The notes beneath the pieces were generated by a model. That model ran no database searches and was not told the origin of the DNA. It saw nothing but the letters and a program-made list of their open reading frames with translations. The position numbers and the translations under genes were made by a program. Source: Clostridium chromiireducens (GTDB lineage Bacteria; Bacillota; Clostridia; Clostridiales; Clostridiaceae). From it: 64,000 nucleotides of DNA. The stretch spans positions 1-64,000 of the forward strand of contig NZ_MZGT01000010.1 in NCBI RefSeq assembly GCF_002029255.1, written 5' to 3'. This document shows, piece after piece, positions 27,423-37,563 of this stretch (the first letter of the stretch is position 1; each line of letters begins with the position of its first letter).

Positions 27423-27866
27423 ATGGAAGGTTACCAACATATAGGCAAATATATTGGTGAGATTCATAGATCTAGTTGTATGTATTTTAGCAAAAGGTTT
27501 AGTAAGTTTGAAATAGGTTCAGGCCAATACCTATTCTTGTTAAATCTTTATAAGAATCCAGGAATAACACAGGAAGAATTAACAGAGAAGGTTAAGCTAG
27601 ATAAAGCAACTACAGCAAGAGCCATAAAGAAACTAGAAGATAAAGGTTATGTGAGGAGAATTAAAAAGGAAAGTGATAGACGGGCTTATATGCTGGAACT
27701 CACAGAAAAAGCAGAGCAAATAAAAGAAGAAGTATTTTTAATAATGGAAGAATGGGAAGATAAAATTAGGAGTTGTTTTACAAATGAGGAATCTGAAGAA
27801 TTAATGAAATTATTAAATAAACTATCTAAAAGTTCTTTGATAAGTAAGGGGGAATTATATGAATAA
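27423..27866 (+). CDS. MarR-family transcriptional regulator
   Basis: 147 residues with the MarR winged helix: NPGITQEELTEKVKLDKATT, AIKKLEDKGYVRRIKKESDRR with the conserved wing Asp-Arg. It overlaps the MATE transporter gene by eight bases, so the two are translationally coupled. This resembles MepR-MepA, where the regulator represses itself and its efflux pump until a drug binds. The palindrome at 27297-27322 is the probable operator. Confidence 0.9.
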   Translation: MEGYQHIGKYIGEIHRSSCMYFSKRFSKFEIGSGQYLFLLNLYKNPGITQEELTEKVKLDKATTARAIKKLEDKGYVRRIKKESDRRAYMLELTEKAEQIKEEVFLIMEEWEDKIRSCFTNEESEELMKLLNKLSKSSLISKGELYE

Positions 27867-29232
27867 TCAAAAGAGATTAGAAGAAATGAGTGTAGGGAAA
27901 TTATTGTTGGAGTTTTCTATTCCAGCTATTATAGGTATGTTAGTAAATACTTTATATAATATTATTGATAGAATATTTATTGGGCATATAGAAGGAATAG
28001 GAAATCTAGCTATGGCCGGTGTTGGAGTAACTATGCCACTTATGACTATAATATTAGCATTTGGTATGTTAATTGGAATTGGTACAGCTACAAAGATATC
28101 AATAAAGCTTGGAGAGCATGATAAAGAAAGCGCTGAAAAGTTATTAGGGAATGCATTCACACTAATAATAATAATAAGTATTTTTTTAACAGTATTTGGA
28201 CTAGTATTTTCAAATCCATTATTAAAAATGTTTGGAGCAAGCGAAAATATTATAGGTTACGGAGAAGATTTTATTCAAGTAATTTTTATTGGATGCATAT
28301 TTAATATGATTAGTTTTGGTCTTAATCATTCAATTAGAAGCGATGGAAGTCCTAAAATAGCAATGGCATCAATGCTTATGAGTGCTATTATAAATATTAT
28401 ATTAGACCCTATATTTATATTTGGTTTAAATTTAGGAGTTAGAGGAGGAGCACTTGGAACCGTTGTTGCACAATTAATAAGCAGTATTTGGATTTTATAT
28501 TATTTTACTAAAGGATCTAGTACCCTTAAAATTAGGAAGAAGAATTTAAGACTCGATAAAAAATCTGTAATGGGGATAATTGCTATAGGAGTAAGTCCGT
28601 TTAGTATGCAAATTGCCCAAAGCGCCGTGCAAATAATTGCAAATAATTCTTTGCAAATATATGGTGGAGATATAGCAGTAAGCGCTATGACAATAATAGG
28701 TAGTCTGGCTATGGTGTTTTTAATGCCGATTTTTGGATTAAATCAAGGGCTCCAGCCTATAATAGGATATAACTTTGGCGCTAAAAAATATGATAGAGTA
28801 AAGCAAGCTGTAAGATATGGAGTTATTGCGGCAACTATAATTGTTACAGTAGGATTTATAGTTATAGAAGCAGCTTCAGAGCTATTAGTTAAAGTGTTTA
28901 ACAATGATCCTTCTCTTATAGAAGTTACATCCCACGGAATGAGAATATTTTTACTTATGCTTCCATTTGTAGGAGGGCAAATTATAGTCACTAATTACTT
29001 CCAATCTACTGGAAAAGTTAAAATATCAATGTTATTAAGTCTGTTAAGGCAGGTTATAATATTGATTCCATGTCTCTTAATAATCCCTATGTTTAAGGGA
29101 TTAGATGGCGTATGGATTGCAGGAGCGACTTCTGACTTTTTATCAGTCATAATAACATATGTGGTGTTTGTAAGAAAATCAAAGGAACTAGTAGAAAATA
29201 AAAAACCACAAAAAGTTATACTTGAAAATTAA
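27859..29232 (+). CDS. MATE-family multidrug efflux transporter (MepA-like)
   Basis: 457 residues with about twelve hydrophobic helices in two similar halves (LLEFSIPAIIGMLVNTLYNI near the start; GVSPFSMQIAQSAVQIIANN opening the second half). It fits the MATE exporters that use Na+ or H+ gradients to extrude cationic compounds. It is coupled to the upstream MarR gene by an 8-base overlap, with GGGGGAA as ribosome binding site inside marR. Substrates cannot be told from sequence. Confidence 0.92.
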   Translation: MNNQKRLEEMSVGKLLLEFSIPAIIGMLVNTLYNIIDRIFIGHIEGIGNLAMAGVGVTMPLMTIILAFGMLIGIGTATKISIKLGEHDKESAEKLLGNAFTLIIIISIFLTVFGLVFSNPLLKMFGASENIIGYGEDFIQVIFIGCIFNMISFGLNHSIRSDGSPKIAMASMLMSAIINIILDPIFIFGLNLGVRGGALGTVVAQLISSIWILYYFTKGSSTLKIRKKNLRLDKKSVMGIIAIGVSPFSMQIAQSAVQIIANNSLQIYGGDIAVSAMTIIGSLAMVFLMPIFGLNQGLQPIIGYNFGAKKYDRVKQAVRYGVIAATIIVTVGFIVIEAASELLVKVFNNDPSLIEVTSHGMRIFLLMLPFVGGQIIVTNYFQSTGKVKISMLLSLLRQVIILIPCLLIIPMFKGLDGVWIAGATSDFLSVIITYVVFVRKSKELVENKKPQKVILEN

Positions 29233-29315
29233 AGGATTTGAATTTAAATATTTTTCTTAAACTTTATCGAAATAACAACTTATATCTGGGGAATGGGTAT
29301 ATAAAAACAATATAT

Positions 29316-29353
29316 AAAGCACAGGAATACAGTAGTATTACCTGTGCTTTTAA
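29316..29353. terminator. Bidirectional terminator between MATE gene and small convergent gene
   Basis: AAAGCACAGG and CCTGTGCTTT form the stem; A and T flanks allow use from both sides. Confidence 0.8.
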
Positions 29354-29369
29354 TTATATTATATGTAGT

Positions 29370-29555
29370 TTAAAGGATTCCTTCGGTTTTTAAAATATTC
29401 TCTAATTTTTGAACTCTAGATGATAGATTAATAAACTTTTCTTTTAGTAGTTCCTTTGAAGGTTCATTATCAGTTATAAATTTTTCTATATCTTCTACAG
29501 TTTTTAAAGCTTCCTCTACATCTTGTTGAGCTATTTTTAAATTTAAATCGTCCAT
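29370..29555 (-). CDS. Small coiled-coil protein of unknown function
   Basis: 61 residues, highly charged and almost wholly helical, with heptad-like spacing (DVEEALKTVEDIEKF, LKEKFINLSSRVQKLENIL). AGAGGAG precedes the ATG at good distance, and a terminator follows, so I regard it as real. I do not recognise a family. It is divergent from spmA, which may only reflect placement. Confidence 0.65.
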   Translation of the reverse strand: MDDLNLKIAQQDVEEALKTVEDIEKFITDNEPSKELLKEKFINLSSRVQKLENILKTEGIL

Positions 29556-29665
29556 AAAAGTTCTCCTCTTAAATATAATTATGTTTAGTAACTATATCCT
29601 ATCACTACTAAAAAATAAGTGCAAGGAATATAAATGTAAAGAACAATTATACTATGGGGGAGAAT

Positions 29666-30241
29666 ATGATAAATTATATTTGGTTCATTTTAATATTTTT
29701 TGGTGTTTTAGTTGGATTACTAAGTGGAAATGGAGAAGTAATTTCCAAGGCTATAGTAAATTCTAGTAGTAGTACCGTAACTTTTATTATAGAACTTACA
29801 GGAATAATGTGTTTCTGGTGTGGAGTTATGAAGGTAGCGGAAAATAGTGGTCTTACAGAAAAAATATCTAAATTATTAAAGCCTATTCTTAAGCGTATAT
29901 TTAAAGAAGTTGCTAAGGATGAAAAGGCTTTAGGTGCTATAGTCATGAATCTTACTGCTAATATGATGGGATTATCTAACGCTGCAACACCTTTTGGAAT
30001 TAAAGCAATGGAAGAAATGGATAGGCTTAATAGAGATAAGGGAACTGCATCTAATGACATGGCACTTTTTCTGGTCTTAAACGCGACATGTATTCAATTA
30101 ATACCATCTACGATAATTTCAATAAGGGCAGCTTGTAATTCAGCAAATGCAGGAGTGATAATACTACCTACGCTAGTATCTACAGCAACTGCAGCAATAG
30201 TTGGAGTAATATGTTGTAAAATTTTGCAGAGATATTTTTAG
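29666..30241 (+). CDS. spmA: Spore maturation protein A
   Basis: A 191-residue membrane protein with the nucleoside-recognition-type fold: ELTGIMCFWCGVMKVAENSG, NLTANMMGLSNAATPFGIKA. With SpmB it is needed in Bacillus and Clostridium for full spore core dehydration and heat resistance. Two in-frame ATGs exist, at 29654 and 29666; the second has GGGGGAG upstream and gives MINYIWFILIFFG. spmB follows after 52 bases on the same strand. Confidence 0.93.
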   Translation: MINYIWFILIFFGVLVGLLSGNGEVISKAIVNSSSSTVTFIIELTGIMCFWCGVMKVAENSGLTEKISKLLKPILKRIFKEVAKDEKALGAIVMNLTANMMGLSNAATPFGIKAMEEMDRLNRDKGTASNDMALFLVLNATCIQLIPSTIISIRAACNSANAGVIILPTLVSTATAAIVGVICCKILQRYF

Positions 30242-30293
30242 GAAATGAAATAGTATCATCATAATTAATTTTGCAGGAGGAATAATAAATAGT

Positions 30294-30818
30294 ATGTTTA
30301 ATTATTTGAGTAAAAGCATAATACCAATAATATTTTTACTTATTATAACATATGGAATGTTTAAGGGACGAAAAGTCTATGAGTGGTTTATTGAAGGCGC
30401 TAAAGATGGTCTAATGGTAACGTTAAGAATCTTTCCGTACCTTTTAGCTATGATAATTGCTGTACAAATATTTAAGGAAGCGAACTTAATGAATTTGTTA
30501 AATAACTTAATAGCTCCAATCGGAAACTTAATAGGATTGCCAAAAGAGCTAATTCCACTATTAATAATAAAGCCGCTATCAGGAAGTGGGGCTATTGGTG
30601 TATTTACAGATGTAATAAAAAGTTTCGGACCAGATACAAGAACTGGGCTTATAGCATCAGTTGTAATGGGAAGTACAGAAACGATATTTTATACAATTAC
30701 AGTTTACTTTGGTGCAGTAAAGGTAAAAAAAATACGGCATACTTTATGGGCAGCAGTTTTCGCTGATCTTACAGCAATAATTATGGCTGTATTTGTGGTT
30801 AATTTATTTTTAGTTTAG
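30294..30818 (+). CDS. spmB: Spore maturation protein B
   Basis: A 174-residue membrane partner of SpmA: WFIEGAKDGLMVTLRIFPYL and the conserved KPLSGSGAIGVFTDVIKSFG, then VMGSTETIFYTITVYFG. AGGAGG lies a somewhat long 13 bases before the ATG. The two-gene order is as in other endospore formers. Confidence 0.94.
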   Translation: MFNYLSKSIIPIIFLLIITYGMFKGRKVYEWFIEGAKDGLMVTLRIFPYLLAMIIAVQIFKEANLMNLLNNLIAPIGNLIGLPKELIPLLIIKPLSGSGAIGVFTDVIKSFGPDTRTGLIASVVMGSTETIFYTITVYFGAVKVKKIRHTLWAAVFADLTAIIMAVFVVNLFLV

Positions 30819-30944
30819 GTATCCTAGTGACAAAAGTTTTGGTATATTAATTTCTTATTGTCATTAAGTACCTTTATTTGTATAAATTTTTGCAGTATCA
30901 TATTTAGAGAAAGAAATATTTGTAGAAAGAAAGAGGCTAGGTTT

Positions 30945-32189
30945 ATGGATAAGAGTACTTATATAGATAATAGAAAAAAATTTATAGAAACAATAGAAAA
31001 TAATTCAATAGTAATATTATTTGCAGGAAAGCCATGCAAAAAAACAGGTGATGAGTTATATGAATTTACTCCAAGTAGAAATTTCTACTATTTAACAGGA
31101 ATACAAGAACAAGAACATATTCTTGTATTATCTAAATATAAAGATGTTATAAATGAAAAATTGTTTTTAAAAGATATAGATTTAGATAAGGAAATGTGGA
31201 ATGGAAAGACATTAAGAGATAGCGAAGGAAGAGAAATATCAGGGATACAAGACGTAGTATATATAAAGGACTTTAATTCATATATAAATAGATTGGTTAA
31301 AGGAGCTGAAGAAATTAATTTATACTTGGATTTAGATAGAGAAGATATTGATGAAGCTGATTCAATAGCTAATATTTTTGCAAAAGAAATCAAAGATAAA
31401 TATCCTCAGCTTACAATAAAGAACTTTTCAAACAAGATTGCACCGCTAAGAATGACTAAATCTGAGCAAGAAATAGAAGAAATGAAAAAGGCAATAGAGA
31501 TTACAATTGATGGTGTAAAATCTTTAATGAGAAATGCAAAAGCTGGGATGAAGGAATATGAGCTTGAGGCATATTTTGATTTTGAATGTAAAACTAAAGG
31601 TGTTAAGGATTTTGCATTTAGAACAATAGCAGCGTCAGGTAAAAATGCGACGATACTTCATTATGTAGAAAATAATAGTGAGATAAAGGATGGAGATTTA
31701 ATACTTTTTGATTTAGGGGCACAATGGAACTTATACAATGCAGATATAACCAGGGTGTTTCCGGTAAATGGAAAGTTTACAGATAGACAAAAGGAAGTTT
31801 ATGAAGCTGTTCTTAGAGTTAATAAAGCGGTTATTGATAGAATAAAACCAGGAATTGATTCAAAGGAACTTAATATATGGGCTAGAGATTTAATTGCTGA
31901 AGAATGCATTAAACTAGGAATTATTAAAGAAAAAAGTGAAGTTACAAAATATTATTGGCATAGTATAGGACATAGTTTAGGATTAGATACTCATGACTTG
32001 GGAATTCACGGAAGAGAATTTATATTTACTGAAGGAATGGTATTTACTGTAGAACCAGGAATATATATAGGCGAGGAAAGCATAGGTATAAGAATAGAAG
32101 ATGATATTTTAGTTACTAAAGATGGATGTGAAGTTCTAACAAAGAATATGATAAAAGAAATTAGTGAGATTGAAGAATTTATGAAGTAA
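30945..32189 (+). CDS. Xaa-Pro aminopeptidase (M24B), two-domain type
   Basis: 414 residues: an AMP_N domain (NFYYLTGI, VLSKYKD) and a C-terminal M24 'pita-bread' metallopeptidase. Metal ligands are visible: Asp in LILFDLGAQ and NADITRVF, His in HSIGHSLGLDTHD, Glu in FTVEPGIYI and GIRIEDDI. It removes N-terminal residues preceding proline. The ATG at 30945 agrees with family N-termini; the ORF runs 29 codons further upstream without a better site. A different aminopeptidase P gene follows 86 bases later. Confidence 0.88.
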   Translation: MDKSTYIDNRKKFIETIENNSIVILFAGKPCKKTGDELYEFTPSRNFYYLTGIQEQEHILVLSKYKDVINEKLFLKDIDLDKEMWNGKTLRDSEGREISGIQDVVYIKDFNSYINRLVKGAEEINLYLDLDREDIDEADSIANIFAKEIKDKYPQLTIKNFSNKIAPLRMTKSEQEIEEMKKAIEITIDGVKSLMRNAKAGMKEYELEAYFDFECKTKGVKDFAFRTIAASGKNATILHYVENNSEIKDGDLILFDLGAQWNLYNADITRVFPVNGKFTDRQKEVYEAVLRVNKAVIDRIKPGIDSKELNIWARDLIAEECIKLGIIKEKSEVTKYYWHSIGHSLGLDTHDLGIHGREFIFTEGMVFTVEPGIYIGEESIGIRIEDDILVTKDGCEVLTKNMIKEISEIEEFMK

Positions 32190-32275
32190 GATAGAATGAA
32201 GAAAATAATAGGTATATTAACTGGTTATTTTCTTTTGGATATTAGAATAAGAAATAATTTATAGTGGGGATGAAT

Positions 32276-34051
32276 ATGAAAGTATCAGAGAAAATACAAA
32301 AATTAAGAGAACTAATGAAGAAAGAAAAGATAGATTATTATATAGTGCCAAGTGGAGATTTTCATCAAAGTGAATATGTGGCTGAATGCTTTAAATCAAG
32401 AGCGTATATAACTGGATTTACAGGCTCAGCAGGAACAGCCATAATAGGAAGGGAAAAGGCAATTCTATGGACAGATGGAAGATACTTTATACAAGCTAAT
32501 GAGCAATTAAAGGATTCCGGGGTAGAACTGTTTAAGATTGGAATTCCAGGATGGCCAACTTTAGAAGAATGGTTAATTGATAATATGGCCGAGGGGCAAA
32601 CTTTAAGCTTTGATGGTAGAGTAGTATCGGTTAATCAATATAAAGAGATTCTAAGAATAAAAGAAAATAAAAATATAAACATTGTTATGGATAAAGATTT
32701 AATTGATCAAATTTGGATAGATAAGCCTAAAATGCCTAAGGAAATGATTTTCTTACATGATATAAAATATTGTGGAAAGTCTGCTGGTGAAAAAATACAA
32801 GAAGTAAGAAATGAAATGAAGAAATTAGGTGGAAAATCATATATTATAGCATCTTTGGATGATATAGCTTGGCTTTATAATATTAGAGGTAATGATGTAA
32901 AGTATACGCCAGTAGTATTAGCATATGCGCTAATAGATGAGAAAGAAGCAGTGCTATATACTAATGAAGAAAAAGTATCAGGTATAGATAAAGAAAAATT
33001 ATCTAGCGAAGGAATAGAAATAAAAAGCTATGAAGATGTATTTAAGGATATAAAGGAAATAAAGGATAGCGTTATATTAGATTCTGATAAGGTAAGTGCT
33101 TACATATACGAGCAGATACGTGATGATGTGAAGAAAATAGAAGAATTGAATATATCTACAAGATTAAAGGCCATAAAAAATAATACAGAAGTAAAAAGTA
33201 TTAAAAATTGTCAACTTAGAGATGGAGTTGCAATGGTAAAGTTTATTAAGTGGATTAAGGAAAATGTTGATAAAGAGACAATTACAGAGCTTACTTTAGC
33301 AGATAAATTATGCGAAATTAGAAGTCAAGGTGATTTATTTATTGAAGAAAGTTTTGGAACAATTTCAGGATACAAAGAGCATGCTGCTATGATGCACTAT
33401 TCAGCGACAGAAGAAAGCGCATATAAATTAGAAAAAGAAGGAATACTGTTAGTCGACAGTGGGGGGCAATATTTCGATGGGACTACTGATATAACACGTA
33501 GTATCATATTAGGCCAAATAAGTGAAGAAGAAAAAAGAGATTTCACATTAGTATTAAAGGCACATATTAATCTCATGAAAGCTAGGTTTTTAAAAGGAAC
33601 TACAGGATCTAATATTGATATATTAAGTAGAAGGGTTTTGTGGGAAGAAGGCATAGATTATAAATGCGGAACAGGACATGGAGTAGGTTTTTGCTTAAGT
33701 GTTCACGAAGGACCACAAACAATAAGACCAATTCCAAATAAAATTGCTTTAGAACCAGGAATGATATTAACTAATGAACCAGGAATATATAGAGAAGGTA
33801 AACATGGAATAAGAACAGAAAATATCATGTTAGTTATCGAAGCTGAAAAAAATGATGAATTTGGGGAGTTTTATAAATTTGAAACTTTGTCATATTGTCC
33901 TATAGATATAGAAGGGATAGACGCAGAATTATTAACTAGGGATGAAAGGGAGTGGTTAAATAATTATCATAAAGAAACTTATGAAAAATTAAGTCCTTTA
34001 TTAAATGATGATGAAAAGCAATTCCTTAAGGAAGTTACTAGAGAAATATAA
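32276..34051 (+). CDS. Xaa-Pro aminopeptidase (M24B), three-domain type
   Basis: 591 residues: two creatinase-like N-terminal domains (DYYIVPSGDFHQSEYVAECF; ASLDDIAWLYNIRGNDVKY) and a C-terminal M24 domain with ligands in LLVDSGGQYFDGTTDITRS, GHGVGFCLSVHEGP, LTNEPGIYREG and GIRTENIML. This three-domain layout is the cytosolic eukaryote-like aminopeptidase P class, distinct from the shorter enzyme just upstream. ATG 32276, six bases after GGGG, was chosen over nearby GTG and ATG codons. Confidence 0.88.
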   Translation: MKVSEKIQKLRELMKKEKIDYYIVPSGDFHQSEYVAECFKSRAYITGFTGSAGTAIIGREKAILWTDGRYFIQANEQLKDSGVELFKIGIPGWPTLEEWLIDNMAEGQTLSFDGRVVSVNQYKEILRIKENKNINIVMDKDLIDQIWIDKPKMPKEMIFLHDIKYCGKSAGEKIQEVRNEMKKLGGKSYIIASLDDIAWLYNIRGNDVKYTPVVLAYALIDEKEAVLYTNEEKVSGIDKEKLSSEGIEIKSYEDVFKDIKEIKDSVILDSDKVSAYIYEQIRDDVKKIEELNISTRLKAIKNNTEVKSIKNCQLRDGVAMVKFIKWIKENVDKETITELTLADKLCEIRSQGDLFIEESFGTISGYKEHAAMMHYSATEESAYKLEKEGILLVDSGGQYFDGTTDITRSIILGQISEEEKRDFTLVLKAHINLMKARFLKGTTGSNIDILSRRVLWEEGIDYKCGTGHGVGFCLSVHEGPQTIRPIPNKIALEPGMILTNEPGIYREGKHGIRTENIMLVIEAEKNDEFGEFYKFETLSYCPIDIEGIDAELLTRDEREWLNNYHKETYEKLSPLLNDDEKQFLKEVTREI

Positions 34052-34077
34052 AATGTATTTAATAGAAAATTATCCTA

Positions 34078-34106
34078 TTGCTTCTAAGTGAAACAAATAG
34101 TATAAT
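34078..34106 (+). promoter_or_regulatory. Promoter of the metG T-box transcript
   Basis: TTGCTT (34078-34083) and a perfect TATAAT (34101-34106) have 17-base spacing, upstream of the T-box leader. Confidence 0.6.
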
Positions 34107-34184
34107 GTAAATAATTTGAGTATTATCATAAATAGTAGATTAATATAATAAAAATGCTATGAAAAGAAGAGTAATAAAAGAATC

Positions 34185-34427
34185 ATTCTATAAGAGAGCT
34201 AATATATGCTGAAAGTTAGCGTTTGTGAATTTTATGAAGATGGACTTAGAGCATATTTTTTGAGCTAAAGTTGTTTAGTTAGGAAAATACGGGAGCAACC
34301 GTTATATTGCAGGGTGATGATGGTCACCTACTGAGTTATTTATTGTGAGATAAATAAGAATTAGAGTGGTAACGCGTGTAATACGTCTCTATGTAATTTT
34401 TTTAGAAATTACATAGAGATTTTTTTA
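34185..34427 (+). ncRNA. T-box riboswitch (methionine) for metG
   Basis: Stem I opens near GAGAGCTAATATATGCTG. The T-box core reads TTAGAGTGGTAACGCGTG (34361-34378), followed by a terminator (CTCTATGTAATTT/AAATTACATAGAG plus T run). An ATG triplet in the stem I region (GAATTTTATGAAGATGG) is a fitting Met specifier. Bases 34428-34585 hold only the spacer and the AAGGAGG of metG. Confidence 0.88.
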
Positions 34428-34585
34428 TTATATAAATATAGTTTTCAATGTAGAATTTACTCGTGCAATTATGGGAAGAGTTATAAGTGAAGCCCGCAAT
34501 AGATGTATTTAGGCAACTTAATTATAATTTTCCATGAATTGCAACATGTAAAAATATTGATTGAAAATAAGGAGGAACAGAAGAA

Positions 34586-36514
34586 ATGTGTAAAAAAACA
34601 TATTATATTACTACACCAATCTATTACCCATCAACAAAACTTCATATAGGAAATACTTATACTACAGTTGCAGCTGATGCAATTGCTAGATTTAAGAGAT
34701 TGACAGGATTCGATGTAATGTTCTTAACAGGAACTGATGAGCATGGTCAAAAAATCCAAAGAATAGCTGAAGAAAAGGGAATTACACCTAAGGAACATGT
34801 AGATGAAGTAGTTGCAGGGATTAAAGATCTTTGGGGCATGATGAATATAAGCTATGATAAATTTATTAGAACTACTGACGATTATCATATTAAAGCTGTT
34901 CAAGATATATTTAAAAAGTTATATGATCAAGGAGATATATATAAGAGCTCTTATGAAGGGTGGTATTGTACCCCTTGTGAATCATTTTGGACTGATACGC
35001 AGTTAGAAAAGGGTAATTGTCCAGACTGTGGAAGGCCAGTTGAAAAATCAAAGGAAGAAGCTTATTTCTTTAAGATGAGCAAATATGCAGATAGATTAAT
35101 AAAGTACATTGAGAATCATCCAGAATTCATCCAACCAGAATCAAGAAAGAATGAAATGCTAAATAACTTCTTAAGACCAGGACTTCAAGATCTTTGCGTT
35201 TCAAGAACTAGCTTTAACTGGGGAGTGCCTGTAACTTTCGATGAGGGCCACGTTGTATATGTTTGGATTGATGCACTATCAAACTATATAACTGCTCTTG
35301 GATATGGCCAAGATAATAAGGAATTATACGATAAATATTGGCCAGCAGATGTACATTTAATAGGAAAAGATATTTTAAGATTCCATACCATTTATTGGCC
35401 TATAATGCTAATGGCTTTAGATTTACCACTTCCAAAGCAAGTTTTTGGTCATGGATGGTTACTTGTAGATGGTGGAAAAATGTCAAAATCTAAGGGTAAT
35501 GTAGTAGATCCAGTTGTACTTGTAAATGAGTTTGGAGTAGATCCGGTAAGATATTATCTATTAAAAGAAATTCCTTTTGGAGCAGATGGATTATTTAATA
35601 ATGAAATATTTATAAAGAAGATTAATTCTGATCTTTGTAACGACTTAGGTAATCTTTTATCAAGAACTGTTGCAATGGTTGAAAAGTATTTTGGTGGGGA
35701 TATGCCTGCTCAATCTGAAAAGGAAGCTATTGATGACGAATTGATAGGATTAGCATTGGCTGCACCAGCTAAAATTGAAGCAGCTATAAATGAATTGAAT
35801 ATACCTCAAGCATTAGAATATGTTTTTGAATTAATAAGAAGAGCTAATAAGTATATAGACGAAACAACTCCATGGATATTAGCCAAAGATGAAAGTAAAA
35901 AAGCTAGACTTGGAACAGTACTTTATAATTTAGCTGAGAGTCTTAGATTTGCATCAGTAATGATTTCAGCATTTCTTCCAGATACAGCTAAGAAAATTAA
36001 TAATCAAATTAATACAGAAGAGATTTCATGGGATTCACTGAAGTCATTTGATGGAACAAAGACTGGAACAAAGATGGTTAAAGCAGAAAATTTATTCCCA
36101 AGAATAGATGTTGACAAAAAATTAGAAGAACTTGAAGCTTTAAGAGCGGCTTCTCAGCCTGCAAAGAGAGAAATTACGCCGATAAAAGAAGAAATCACAA
36201 TAGAAGATTTTGAGAAGATTGATTTAAGGGTAGTTAAAGTATTAGCTTGTGAGCCAATAAAAGGTGCTAAAAAGTTATTGAAGTTAAAAGTTGATTTGGG
36301 TGGAGAAGAAAGACAGGTAGTATCAGGAATAGCAAGTTATTATAAACCTGAAGAATTAATAGGAAAGAACGTAGTATTGGTTGCTAATTTAAAACCTGCA
36401 AAACTTAGAGGAGAGTTATCTCAAGGAATGATTTTATGTGCTGCAAGTGATGATGATAGCATATTAAAGGCTGTAAATCCAGGGGAATTAGAATCTGGTA
36501 GCATAGTAAGATAA
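34586..36514 (+). CDS. metG: Methionyl-tRNA synthetase with C-terminal tRNA-binding domain
   Basis: 642 residues. HIGH-type motif HIGNTYT, a zinc knuckle pair (CTPCESFW and CPDCGRP), KMSKS in [10 protein letters not shown], and a C-terminal EMAP/Trbp-like OB fold from about residue 540 (FEKIDLRVVKVLACEP, LRGELSQGMILCA). It charges tRNA-Met and so serves both initiation and elongation. AAGGAGG precedes the ATG. The T-box ties expression to tRNA-Met charging. Confidence 0.96.
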   Translation: MCKKTYYITTPIYYPSTKLHIGNTYTTVAADAIARFKRLTGFDVMFLTGTDEHGQKIQRIAEEKGITPKEHVDEVVAGIKDLWGMMNISYDKFIRTTDDYHIKAVQDIFKKLYDQGDIYKSSYEGWYCTPCESFWTDTQLEKGNCPDCGRPVEKSKEEAYFFKMSKYADRLIKYIENHPEFIQPESRKNEMLNNFLRPGLQDLCVSRTSFNWGVPVTFDEGHVVYVWIDALSNYITALGYGQDNKELYDKYWPADVHLIGKDILRFHTIYWPIMLMALDLPLPKQVFGHGWLLVDGGKMSKSKGNVVDPVVLVNEFGVDPVRYYLLKEIPFGADGLFNNEIFIKKINSDLCNDLGNLLSRTVAMVEKYFGGDMPAQSEKEAIDDELIGLALAAPAKIEAAINELNIPQALEYVFELIRRANKYIDETTPWILAKDESKKARLGTVLYNLAESLRFASVMISAFLPDTAKKINNQINTEEISWDSLKSFDGTKTGTKMVKAENLFPRIDVDKKLEELEALRAASQPAKREITPIKEEITIEDFEKIDLRVVKVLACEPIKGAKKLLKLKVDLGGEERQVVSGIASYYKPEELIGKNVVLVANLKPAKLRGELSQGMILCAASDDDSILKAVNPGELESGSIVR

Positions 36515-36553
36515 GCGTATTATACATTGCTTTTTACTTTATTATAAGCATAA

Positions 36554-36592
36554 AAAGAACGTCTCACTTAGGGGAGTGAGACGTTCTTTAAC
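36554..36592 (+). terminator. Intrinsic terminator after metG
   Basis: AAAGAACGTCTCACT and AGTGAGACGTTCTTT form a perfect 15-bp stem with a 6-base loop; the short T end and flanking A run make it usable. Confidence 0.8.
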
Positions 36593-36777
36593 CATATAAA
36601 ACTAATGGTTAAAGGGGTAAATAATAATGCTTTAACTACTTTACAATTTAATTTTACGACAGGAATATGTCAGTTACGTGTCAAAATAAAAATTTAGAGT
36701 ATTAGTTTAACAAGTGCAAATTATTGGATATAATAAAAAATATATAGTTATAAAACAAAGGAAAGGGATATAAAGTT

Positions 36778-37563
36778 ATGGAAGAAAAATTTAAAATAAT
36801 AGATAGTCATGCACATTATGATGATGACGCTTTTAATGAGGATAGAGAACTGGTATTAGAAGAAATTAAGAAAAATGGAGTTGTTGGAGTATTAAATTGC
36901 GCATCATCATATAATAGTCTAAGTGCTACAGATAAATTGACAAAAGAATATGATTTTATGTTTGGTGCATTAGGAATACATCCAGAAAATGCATACGAAC
37001 TTAAAGAAAGTGCAATACAAGAAATCAGAAATTATATAGACATCAATGATAAGATAGTAGCGATAGGGGAGATTGGTCTAGATTATTATTGGGATGAAAA
37101 TCCACCTAAGGATGTACAAAAAGACGCGTTTAGAAAACAAATGAACTTAGCGAAAGAATTAGGACTTCCAGTAGTAATTCATGATAGAGATGCACATAGT
37201 GATACTCTAGAAATAATGAAAGAATTTCCAGAGGTTACAGGAGTAATACATTGCTTTTCAGGAAGTGTGGAGTTTGCCAAAGAATGTATAAAACTTGGAT
37301 ACTATATAGGATTTACTGGAGTTATAACATTCAAAAATGCAAAAAAAATAATTGAAGTGGCAAAGGAAATACCATTAGAAAGAATCCTTGTTGAAACTGA
37401 TTGTCCATATATGGCACCTGAGCCTAATAGAGGAAAACGTAATAAATCGGATTATATTGAATATATAATTACAAGAATTGCTGAAATCAAAGAAATTGAC
37501 CCTTACAAGGCAAATTTGAGCTTTAATGAGAATTTTTTGAGATTGATTAAAAAGGAAATATAA
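36778..37563 (+). CDS. tatD: TatD-family metal-dependent hydrolase/DNase
   Basis: 261 residues with the TatD metal-binding pattern: DSHAHYDD at the start, GEIGLDYYW, VVIHDRDA, HCFSG and ETDCPYMAP. TatD proteins are Mg-dependent 3'-5' exonucleases/hydrolases. The order tatD-yabE-rnmV-ksgA is conserved across Firmicutes, including B. subtilis yabD-yabE-rnmV-ksgA, which supports the call. Confidence 0.94.
   Translation: MEEKFKIIDSHAHYDDDAFNEDRELVLEEIKKNGVVGVLNCASSYNSLSATDKLTKEYDFMFGALGIHPENAYELKESAIQEIRNYIDINDKIVAIGEIGLDYYWDENPPKDVQKDAFRKQMNLAKELGLPVVIHDRDAHSDTLEIMKEFPEVTGVIHCFSGSVEFAKECIKLGYYIGFTGVITFKNAKKIIEVAKEIPLERILVETDCPYMAPEPNRGKRNKSDYIEYIITRIAEIKEIDPYKANLSFNENFLRLIKKEI

Noticed and set aside
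29581..29766. A 61-codon plus-strand frame overlapping the start of spmA
   Set aside because: It overlaps spmA out of frame, lacks a ribosome binding site, and its residues mirror the AT-rich spmA start.
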